Assembly: GCA_002279285.1 (NCBI GenBank)
Contig: NCBR01000002.1
Coordinates: 1-24,952, forward strand
DNA from: Acidobacteria bacterium 37-71-11
GTDB taxonomy: Bacteria > Acidobacteriota > Thermoanaerobaculia > Thermoanaerobaculales > Thermoanaerobaculaceae
Reading direction: 5' to 3'
Length of the DNA: 24,952 bases
Shown here piece after piece: positions 13,973 through 24,072 of the stretch (the first letter of the stretch is position 1; each line of letters starts with the position of its first letter). The position numbers and the translations under genes were made by a program. The notes beneath the pieces are model-generated. The model was not told where the DNA came from, searched no databases, and worked only from the letters and a program-made list of their open reading frames with translations.

Positions 13973-15034
13973 CTACATCGGTTCGTAGAGCGTCCGCCGC
14001 TGGCGGGGGGTGAACCCCGCGTCCGCGATGATGCGCTCCATTTCCTCGCGCGTCATGTGGTTGCGGGTTCCGGCGGCGGCGACCACGTTCTCCTCAAGCA
14101 TGATCGAGCCGAGGTCGTCGGCGCCGAAGAAGAGCGAGAGCTGGCCGATCTTCGACCCTTGAGTGACCCACGACCCCTGGACGTGGCGGACGTTGTCGAG
14201 CGCCAGGCGCGAGATCGCCAGGGTGCGGAGGTAGTCGAAGCCGCCGGAAACCGGCGCCTCGCCGGCCAGGGCCGTGTTCTCCTCCTGGAACGTCCAGGGG
14301 ATGAACGCGGTGAACCCGCCGGTCGAGTCCTGCAGCTCGCGCACCCGCAGGAAGTGCTCGACGCGCGCGGCGTAGGGCTCGCCGACGCCGAACATCATCG
14401 TCGCGGTGGTGCGCATCCCCTGGCGGTGCGCCTCGCGGTGCACCTCGAGCCATTGCGACGTCGAGGCCTTCGCCCGCGACCAGATGCGTTTGCGCGTCTC
14501 GTCCTCGAGCACCTCGGCGCCGCCGCCGGGGATCGACTCCAGGCCGGCCGCGCGCAGGCGGGCGATGACCTCGGGCAGGGGCAGCCGCTCGACCTTGGCG
14601 ATGTACCACACCTCGGGCGCCGAGAACGCGTGCAGGTGGACGGCGGGAAACGCGGCCTTGAGCTGGCGCAGCAGCCCCTCGTAGAAGTCGATCCGCAGCG
14701 CCGGGTGGACGCCGCCCTGGAGCAGGATGCCGGTCCCGCCGGCGGCGATCGTCTCCTCGACCTTGCGGGCGATCGCCTCGAACGGCAGCACGTAGGCGTC
14801 GGCGTCGCCGGGCGCGCGGTAGAACGCGCAGAACTTGCAGCGGTAGACGCAGACGTTGGTGTAGTTGATGTTGCGGTCGATGATGTAGGTCGCCTCGGCG
14901 ACCGGGTTCTCTCGGCAACGGACGGCGTGCGCCGCGGCGCCGAGCTGGTGCAGGCTCGCCTCGTCGAAGAGCCGCCGCAGCTCCTCCCTGGTCAACCGCC
15001 TCCCGCCCACCGCGTCATCGAGCAGTTCCCGCAC
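13973..15034 (-). CDS. mqnC: Cyclic dehypoxanthinyl futalosine synthase
   Basis: The 353-residue protein starts at GTG 15034, preceded by the purine-rich GAGAGGGGAC. It has the radical SAM cysteine motif at Cys62, Cys66 and Cys69 (CVYRCKFCAF). MqnC signatures follow: DRNINYTNVC, GTGILLQGGVHPALRIDFYEGLL, HAFSAPEVWYIAKVE, GLESIPGGGAEVL, TATMMFGVGE, FIPWTFQEENTAL and SWVTQGSKIGQLSLFFGADDLGSIMLEENVV. It forms the cyclic spiro intermediate of the futalosine route to menaquinone, using a 4Fe-4S cluster and SAM. It follows mqnA on the same strand. The frame stays open upstream into mqnA, but that part is repeat-derived and not conserved. Confidence 0.95.
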   Translation of the reverse strand: MRELLDDAVGGRRLTREELRRLFDEASLHQLGAAAHAVRCRENPVAEATYIIDRNINYTNVCVYRCKFCAFYRAPGDADAYVLPFEAIARKVEETIAAGGTGILLQGGVHPALRIDFYEGLLRQLKAAFPAVHLHAFSAPEVWYIAKVERLPLPEVIARLRAAGLESIPGGGAEVLEDETRKRIWSRAKASTSQWLEVHREAHRQGMRTTATMMFGVGEPYAARVEHFLRVRELQDSTGGFTAFIPWTFQEENTALAGEAPVSGGFDYLRTLAISRLALDNVRHVQGSWVTQGSKIGQLSLFFGADDLGSIMLEENVVAAAGTRNHMTREEMERIIADAGFTPRQRRTLYEPM

Positions 15035-15069
15035 GTCCCCTCTCGGGTTGGAGGACGTCTCGTCGTTCC

Positions 15070-15097
15070 GGACCCCGAACCCCGAGCCCCGATCTCC
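15070..15097. repeat. Heptamer array (GNNCCCC units) between mqnA and mqnC
   Basis: The units GGACCCC, GAACCCC, GAGCCCC and the degenerate GATCTCC follow with an exact 7-base period. The array fills much of the 70-base gap between the mqnA stop (15105) and the mqnC start (15034). It has the same period as the arrays at 3782 and 15935-16042 but a different core sequence. Confidence 0.75.
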
Positions 15098-15104
15098 GGT
15101 CGTG

Positions 15105-15914
15105 TCAGGCGTCAAGCCACACCTCGTCGCGGAAGGGGAGCAGCCCGGCCTCGGCCGTGCGGCGGAGGAACTCCTGCGCCCCCGCGCGCTCGTCGTCCCC
15201 AAGCCGGTACGTCAACGTGTCCTCCAGGTACTCCCTGGTGTCGTCCAGCCCCACGTCGTGCTCCCACGCCCACCGCGGCAGCAACTCCTCCCAGCGCTCG
15301 CGGGCAAACGCGAACGAGCGCTCGAGGACCGGGGCGAGTCCTGCCGGCGCCGCATCCGCGACCCCCCAAACGGCAAAGACGAACGGCAGGCCCGTCCATT
15401 CCACCCAGGCCCCCGCGAGGTCCACCTCGAGGAGCCCGGTGCGGCCGCAGATTGCGAGCGCCGGGTCGCCGATGATCACCGCCGCGTCGGCCGTCGCGAA
15501 CATCGCCTCGAGCGGCGGCCGGGACGGGACGATCCGGGGCCGGACCCCCCACCGCTGGGCGAGGAGCAGCCGGGCAAGGGCGACCGAGGTGCGCGACGCC
15601 GTGTGCGCCGCGAGGGTCCCCACCTGGGCGAGCGGCACCTTGGAGACCAGCAGCACGGAGCGGACCTCCTGCCGCGCCGCCACCCCCAACCCGCAGAGGG
15701 CGCGAAACCCGGGCATGCCCGCCAGCGCCGCCATCGGCACCAGACCGGCCACTGCCTCGCCGGCCGCGAGTCGATCGGCGCACGCCGAGGGCTCGGCGGT
15801 CGCGAAACGGTAGGGGAACGGGGCGGTGATGCCGGCTTCGAGCCCGGCGAGCAGCGGGCGGGCGTTGAGGAACTGCACCCCCACGATCGAGACAGGGTGC
15901 GTTGCGTCAGTCAT
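15105..15914 (-). CDS. mqnA: Chorismate dehydratase, first step of the futalosine pathway
   Basis: The 269-residue protein resembles MqnA: VSIVGVQFLNARPLLAGLE near the N-terminus, then PSACADRLAAGEAVAGLVPMAALA, VRSVLLVSKVPLAQVGTLAAHTASRTSVALARLLLAQRWG, AAVIIGDPAL and LPFVFAVWGV. The fold is that of a periplasmic-binding-protein-like enzyme. It dehydrates chorismate to 3-enolpyruvylbenzoate in the cytoplasm. ATG 15914 is chosen; an upstream start at 15920 would add two residues. mqnC follows it, so two futalosine-pathway steps are adjacent. Genes for the other steps (mqnB, mqnD, mqnE) are not in the window. Confidence 0.9.
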   Translation of the reverse strand: MTDATHPVSIVGVQFLNARPLLAGLEAGITAPFPYRFATAEPSACADRLAAGEAVAGLVPMAALAGMPGFRALCGLGVAARQEVRSVLLVSKVPLAQVGTLAAHTASRTSVALARLLLAQRWGVRPRIVPSRPPLEAMFATADAAVIIGDPALAICGRTGLLEVDLAGAWVEWTGLPFVFAVWGVADAAPAGLAPVLERSFAFARERWEELLPRWAWEHDVGLDDTREYLEDTLTYRLGDDERAGAQEFLRRTAEAGLLPFRDEVWLDA

Positions 15915-15933
15915 GAGCAAACGGGATCAGAGA

Positions 15934-16042
15934 CGTGGATCGTGGGTCGTGGGCCGAGAACAACGGGCCACGACCCGGCTTTCCCTTTCCCCGCTTCACG
16001 ATCAACGATCCACTATCCACGATCCACGACCCACGATCCACG
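15934..16042. repeat. Heptamer arrays forming a 19-bp perfect inverted repeat between rho and mqnA
   Basis: CACGATC-type units run with a 7-base period from 15997 to 16042 (CACGATC, AACGATC, CACTATC, CACGATC, CACGACC, CACGATC, CACG). An opposite array (GTGGATC, GTGGGTC, GTGGGCC) occupies 15935-15955. As a result 15934-15952 is the exact reverse complement of 16024-16042 (19 bases), with 71 bases between the arms. The locus fills the gap between the rho stop (16047) and the mqnA start (15914). There is no T-run after the stem, so it is not a standard intrinsic terminator, though the RNA could form a strong hairpin. Confidence 0.85.
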
Positions 16043-16046
16043 GCCG

Positions 16047-17432
16047 TCATGCCTGGCTCATCGAGTCCAGGAAGTCCTTGTTGGTGCGTGTCTTCTCGAG
16101 CTGACCCTGGAGCAGCTCCATCGACTCCACGGTCGAGAGCGGGTTCAAGACCTTGCGCAACACCCACACCCGCTTGAGTTCCCACTCGTCGAGCAGCAGC
16201 TCCTCCTTGCGGGTCCCCGACTTGTTGATGTCGATCGAAGGGAAGACGCGCTTCTCGGTGAGCTTGCGGTCGAGGTGGACCTCCATGTTGCCGGTGCCCT
16301 TGAACTCCTCGAAGATCACGTCGTCCATGCGGGAGCCGGTGTCGATCAGCGCCGTCCCCATGACGGTGAGCGAGCCGCCCTCTTCGATGTTGCGCGCCGC
16401 GCCGAAGAAGCGCTTCGGCTTCTGCAGCGCGTTGGAGTCGACGCCGCCCGAGAGCACCTTGCCCGACGGCGGCACGACCGTGTTGTAGGCGCGGGCGAGG
16501 CGGGTGATCGAGTCGAGGAGGATCACCACGTCGCGGCGGTGCTCGACCAGGCGCTTGGCCTTCTCGAGCACCATCTCGGCGACCTGGACGTGGCGGTACG
16601 CCGGCTCGTCGAACGTCGAGGAGATCACCTCGCCCTTGACCGAGCGCTGCATGTCGGTGACCTCCTCCGGCCGCTCGTCGATGAGCAGGACGATGAGGAT
16701 GATCTCCGGATGGTTGGCCGTGATCGAGTTGGCGATCGCCTGCAGCATCATGGTCTTGCCGGTGCGCGGCGGCGCCACGATCAAGCCGCGTTGCCCCTTG
16801 CCGATGGGGGTGAGGAGGTTCATCACCCGGGAGGTCATGTTCCCCTCGACCTCGAGGTTGATGCGCTCCATCGGGTAGAGCGGCGTCAGGTTGTCGAACA
16901 GGATCTTCTCCGCCATCTGGTCGGGCGGCTCGAAGTTGACCGCCTCCACCTTGATGAGGGCGAAGTAGCGCTCACCCTCCCGCGGCGGCCGGATCTGCCC
17001 CGAAACGGTGTCGCCGGTGCGCAGGTTGAAGCGGCGGATCTGCGACGGCGAGACGTAGATGTCGTCGGGCCCGGGGAGGTAGTTGTACTCCGGGGCGCGC
17101 AGGAAGCCGTACCCGTCGGGGAGGATCTCGAGCACCCCTTCGCCGAAGATGAGCCCCTCACGCTCGGTTTGCACCTGCAGGATCTTGAAGATGAGGTCCT
17201 GCTTCCGCATCCCGGCGGGGTTCTCGACTTCGAGCTCGCGGGCGACGTGCGTCAGCTCCGAGATCGACATGTCCTTGAGGGTCCGGATGTCGAGGCGCTG
17301 CTTGCCCTCGGTCTCGGCGGCCTCGGCCGCCAGGGCCTCCTCCTCGAGCACCACGGGCAGCCCCTCCGGATTGGCCGCGGCGCTGCGGCGCCGCTCCTTG
17401 CCACGACCGCGCTGAACCTTGGTTTCTGCCAT
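16047..17432 (-). CDS. rho: Transcription termination factor Rho
   Basis: The 461-residue protein has a charged N-terminal extension (about 45 residues). It is followed by the Rho N-domain (LDIRTLKDMSISELTHVARELEVENPAGMRKQDLIFKIL) and the cold-shock-like RNA-binding fold (GVLEILPDGYGFLRAPEYNYLPGPDDIYVS). The RecA-type ATPase follows, with Walker A APPRTGKT and LLIDERPEEVTDM, then DSITRLARAYN, GGVDSNALQKPKRFFGAARNIEEGGSLT and the Q-/R-loop region. The P-loop reads PPRTGKT where many species have PPKAGKT. It is a hexameric RNA helicase that ends transcription. ATG 17432 is preceded by AAGGGAG. engB lies 30 bases upstream and mqnA is downstream beyond a repeat locus. Confidence 0.98.
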   Translation of the reverse strand: MAETKVQRGRGKERRRSAAANPEGLPVVLEEEALAAEAAETEGKQRLDIRTLKDMSISELTHVARELEVENPAGMRKQDLIFKILQVQTEREGLIFGEGVLEILPDGYGFLRAPEYNYLPGPDDIYVSPSQIRRFNLRTGDTVSGQIRPPREGERYFALIKVEAVNFEPPDQMAEKILFDNLTPLYPMERINLEVEGNMTSRVMNLLTPIGKGQRGLIVAPPRTGKTMMLQAIANSITANHPEIILIVLLIDERPEEVTDMQRSVKGEVISSTFDEPAYRHVQVAEMVLEKAKRLVEHRRDVVILLDSITRLARAYNTVVPPSGKVLSGGVDSNALQKPKRFFGAARNIEEGGSLTVMGTALIDTGSRMDDVIFEEFKGTGNMEVHLDRKLTEKRVFPSIDINKSGTRKEELLLDEWELKRVWVLRKVLNPLSTVESMELLQGQLEKTRTNKDFLDSMSQA

Positions 17433-17462
17433 GACGGAACTCCCTTGTCTGATCCGAACTCT

Positions 17463-18043
17463 CTACGCCAGCGCGCCTGCGATGGCGGTGAGGATATCCT
17501 TGTGACCTGCGCCGGTGCGGGCCGAGAACGCGAGCGGCGGCACCCCGTCCCCCAGTTCGCGCGCGAGACGCGCCGCCGCCTGCGCGAGCGCGCCGCGGCT
17601 CATCCGGTCGGCCTTCGTCATTACCAGCAGGAGCGACGCGCCCGCCTGCCGGACAAAGCCGACGAGATCGACGTCGAGCGGAGACGTCGGGACGCGCGGA
17701 TCCACGAGCCCGACCACGAGCCGCAGGCGCTCCTCCTCGAGCAGGTACGCGCTGACGTTCCTGCCCCAGGTCTGGCGTTGCTCCCGTCCGGTGCGCGCGA
17801 AGCCGTAGCCGGGCAGGTCGACGAAGTAGCACTGGTTGTTGACCAGGTAGTAGTTGATCGTCCGGGTCTTCCCCGGGGTCTTCGAAACCGCCGCCAGCCG
17901 CTGCCCGAACACGCTGTTGAGCAGGCTCGACTTGCCGACGTTGGACCTGCCGGCAAACGCCACCTGCGGGAGGGCGTCCTTCGGACCCTTCCCGTGTTCG
18001 GCGACCGTGGCGCGCAGCGTGACGTTCTCGATCCGCACGGGGC

Positions 18044-18047
<4 letters not shown>
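17463..18047 (-). CDS. engB: Ribosome-biogenesis GTPase EngB/YsxC
   Basis: The 194-residue protein is a small TrmE-Era-EngA-type GTPase: G1 GRSNVGKSSLLN, the G2 region TPGKTRTINYY, G3 DLPGYGFA and G4 TKAD. The QTWGRNVSAYLLEEERLRLVVGLVDPR segment is typical of the family. It acts in 50S subunit assembly. The GTG start at 18047 overlaps the lon stop codon in a GTGA junction, and lon-engB adjacency is also seen in Bacillus-type genomes. Confidence 0.96.
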
Positions 18048-20443
<2,396 letters not shown>

Positions 20444-20508
20444 GACGACCTCTCAAGAATCCTGGGAAGAAGGACGGAAAACGGCGCGGGGCGCTGCCCG
20501 AGGCGGCT

Positions 20509-21753
<1,245 letters not shown>

Positions 21754-21810
21754 ACCTTAGGCTCCACGGGCCATTCTACACCCTGCCGCCGTAACGCTCC
21801 CGCGCAACTC

Positions 21811-22395
21811 CTATTCCCTGTGTTCGATGACCTTGTCGACCAGGCCGTAGTTCTGCGCCTCGGCCGCCTCGAGGATGAAGTCGCGCTCGGTGTCGGCGAA
21901 GATCCGCTCCAGCGGCTGGCCGGTGTGCAGCTGCAGGATCTCGTTGAGGCGCTGGCGGAGCCGGAGGATGTCCTTGGCGTGAATGTCGATGTCCGTGGCC
22001 TGGCCGCCCAGCCCGTAGAGCAGGGGTTGATGCAGCAGCATCCGGGCGTGCGGGAGCGCGAAGCGCTTCCCCTTGGCGCCGCCGGCGAGCAGGACAGCCG
22101 CCATCGAGGCCGCCTGCCCCATGCAGGTCGTCGCGACGTCGGGCTTAACGTACTGCATCGTGTCGTAGATCGCGAGCCCGGCCGTCACCGAGCCGCCCGG
22201 CGAGTTGATGTACAGGTGGATGTCCTTCTCCGGGTTCTCCGCCTCGAGGAAGAGCATCTGGGCGATCACGACCGAGGCCTCGTGGTCGTCGATCGGTTCG
22301 CCAAGGAAGATCACGTTGTCCTTGAGCAGGCGGGAGAAGATGTCGTAGGCCCGCTCGCCCCGGCTGGTCTGCTCGACGACCATCGGTATCAACAT
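21811..22395 (-). CDS. clpP: ClpP serine protease subunit
   Basis: The 194-residue protein starts MLIPMVVEQTSRGERAYDIFSRLLKDNVIFLG, the standard N-terminus of mature ClpP. The catalytic triad is Ser97 (GQAASMAAVLL), His122 (LLHQPLLYG) and Asp172 (TERDFIL). ATG 22395 is chosen because a purine-rich GAGGGGGGTGA precedes it and it matches family starts; ATG 22446 upstream would add a non-conserved stretch next to the tig stop codon. Fourteen subunits form the degradation chamber that works with ClpX. Confidence 0.97.
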   Translation of the reverse strand: MLIPMVVEQTSRGERAYDIFSRLLKDNVIFLGEPIDDHEASVVIAQMLFLEAENPEKDIHLYINSPGGSVTAGLAIYDTMQYVKPDVATTCMGQAASMAAVLLAGGAKGKRFALPHARMLLHQPLLYGLGGQATDIDIHAKDILRLRQRLNEILQLHTGQPLERIFADTERDFILEAAEAQNYGLVDKVIEHRE

Positions 22396-22450
22396 GCCGT
22401 CACCCCCCTCGGGCGCCGCCCGCGCGCCGTTGCCGGCGGGCGCCATCGCC

Positions 22451-23728
22451 TCACGCTCCCGCGCCCGCGCACTTCTCGAGCGCCTCGTCCACCGCCCTCT
22501 CGCGCCGCAGGAGCGCGCCCACGCGCTCGAGACCGCCGCCCTTGGCGAGGTTGCCGCGCAGCTCCGCGAACGGCACGCCAAGGCGTTGCGCCTGGTGCTC
22601 CACCTCGTGGTCGACCTCGGCGGCGGAAACGGCGATCCCGAGCGATTCGGCGAGCGCGTCGAGGAGGACCTCGGCGCGCAACCGCTGCTCCACCCGGCCG
22701 CGCATCTCGCCTTCGAGCTTCTCCCAGTCCACCTTGGCCTGATCGGGGTCGATCCCGCGCTGCGCCAGCGCCTGGGCGAACTCGACCAGCTCCTTGCGGG
22801 TGTCGTCGCGCACCACCCCTTCCGGCAGGTCCAGCGTGTGGCCGTCGGCCAGGTGGGTCACCAGCGCCTCCCGCCAGACGTCCCGGCGGCGCTCCGTCCT
22901 GCTGGCCTGCAGGCGCTCGCGGACACGTTCGCGCAGCGCCTCCACCCCACCCGTGATCCCGATCGAGGTGGCGAACGCCTCGTCCACCTCCGGAAGGCGC
23001 TTGCGCCGCAGGCTCTTGATCCGCACCTTGTAGGTCACGCGCTTTGCGGGATGCTCCTCGCCCCCCTCACCGCCGGCCGTGCGCTCGGTGGTGACGGTGT
23101 CGCCGACGGCCTTGCCCGTCACCGCGGCCTCGATCTCGGGGTAGACCTCGGAGCGCCCGAGCTGGAACAGCGAGCGGTCCTCGTGGAACGCCTCGCCGTC
23201 GCCGTCGGGGAACGCCCCGTCGACCTCCGCCTCGACCAGCATCCCCTCGGCCGCCGGCTCGTCCGCCACCGGCTCCCAGGCCGCCTGGCGTTCGCGCAGC
23301 TGCTCGATCGCGCCCGCCAGCTCGTCCTCGCCGGGTTCGAGGTCGAACGCCGGCGCCCTGAAGCCGTCCAGGGGCGGCAGCGTCACGGTCGGATAGACGT
23401 CGAACTCCCCCTTGAACTTGTACTCGCCGGAGTCGAGCCAGCCCGACTCCTTGATGCCGAGCGGCGAGGCGGGGCGAAGCTTCTCGTCGGTCCTGACCTG
23501 GTCCCACGTGCGGCGAGTCAGGTGCTCCTCGAGGTCGTCGCGGATCTCGTTGGCGAAGCGCCGCTCCACCAGCGCGCGGGGCGCCTTGCCCTTGCGGAAG
23601 CCGTCGATGCGCGCGCCGCGCAGCCAGTCGCCGAGGACGTGCTCGCGCTCGGAGCGCACCTCCTCCGGGCCGATGGTGGCCGTCACGACGACCCGGCACG
23701 GGGTGGCGCGTTCGATCTCATAGCTCAT
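22451..23728 (-). CDS. tig: Trigger factor, ribosome-associated chaperone
   Basis: The 425-residue protein has the N-terminal ribosome-binding domain with the signature GFRKGKAPRALVERRF (binding to L23 near the exit tunnel). A peptidyl-prolyl isomerase-like middle region is around residues 155-245, and a long helical C-terminal chaperone domain includes AEVDHEVEHQAQRLG. It folds nascent chains in the cytoplasm. ATG 23728 has AGGAG at five-base spacing. That ribosome binding site starts only two bases after the CCA of a tRNA-like 3' end, so tig was probably co-transcribed with a tRNA. tig-clpP-clpX-lon is a widely conserved gene order. Confidence 0.95.
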   Translation of the reverse strand: MSYEIERATPCRVVVTATIGPEEVRSEREHVLGDWLRGARIDGFRKGKAPRALVERRFANEIRDDLEEHLTRRTWDQVRTDEKLRPASPLGIKESGWLDSGEYKFKGEFDVYPTVTLPPLDGFRAPAFDLEPGEDELAGAIEQLRERQAAWEPVADEPAAEGMLVEAEVDGAFPDGDGEAFHEDRSLFQLGRSEVYPEIEAAVTGKAVGDTVTTERTAGGEGGEEHPAKRVTYKVRIKSLRRKRLPEVDEAFATSIGITGGVEALRERVRERLQASRTERRRDVWREALVTHLADGHTLDLPEGVVRDDTRKELVEFAQALAQRGIDPDQAKVDWEKLEGEMRGRVEQRLRAEVLLDALAESLGIAVSAAEVDHEVEHQAQRLGVPFAELRGNLAKGGGLERVGALLRRERAVDEALEKCAGAGA

Positions 23729-23740
23729 GCTTGCTCCTGA

Positions 23741-23768
23741 TGGTGCGAAAGGGGGGACTCGAACCCCC
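23741..23768 (-). pseudogene. Isolated tRNA 3' end (T arm, acceptor strand, CCA), tRNA-Leu-like
   Basis: The minus strand carries a perfect T arm: stem GGGGG/CCCCC (23768-23764 with 23756-23752) around the loop TTCGAGT. The 3' acceptor strand CTTTCGC, discriminator A and CCA follow, ending at 23741. This matches the 3' end of bacterial tRNA-Leu genes that begin GCGAAAG. No GCGAAAG 5' acceptor strand, D arm or pairing anticodon stem occurs within 300 bases upstream, so the gene looks truncated. A small stem-loop (23770-23782) sits where a variable arm would be. Such 3' fragments are typical attachment-site remnants of integrated elements. It could also be a tmRNA tail, but no tag reading frame was found. 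Confidence 0.65.
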
Positions 23769-24072
23769 ATGGGCCGCGCCCACGAGATCCTACATCGCCG
23801 ACGTGCCCATTGCTAGTCCATTATCTCGTTTCATGCTATTTGCTTACTAGACAAGGGACAGCGACAACCCGGTCCGGTTCAACCCAGGTTCAGCTTTGCG
23901 TCCTCGTACCTGGCGAAATAAGGGGAGGCCGTACTGCCGGCGGCACGATACGGCAACACCCATCCACCCACCCAACCCCGCGGCGAGCCGACGGGCGGTG
24001 CTACCCGTCGTGAAGTCCGAACGTGTCGCAGAAGGTGTTGGATGGGATCAGGAAACGGCATTTAACGCAATG
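23769..24072. other. About 300-base gap without a recognisable gene
   Basis: Nothing here looks coding by similarity; a 60-codon minus-strand frame at 23879-24061 has no recognisable motif. The stretch 23821-23880 is only about 48% GC, far below the surroundings. A 7-bp perfect stem with an 8-base loop lies at 23989-24010 (CGACGGG/CCCGTCG) downstream of the radical SAM gene, but no T-run follows it. A GATAAT box in the AT-rich patch could be a -10 element for tig, with no matching -35 box. Confidence 0.5.

Noticed and set aside
21773..21778. TAGAAT -10-like box upstream of clpX on the minus strand
   Set aside because: No -35 box at suitable spacing; a single hexamer match is weak evidence.
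23989..24010. 7-bp hairpin as terminator of the radical SAM gene
   Set aside because: No T-run follows the stem on the minus strand, so an intrinsic terminator is not supported.
23879..24061. 60-codon minus-strand open frame in the gap
   Set aside because: No recognisable motif, no clear ribosome binding site, and it lies in a region that looks like border DNA.
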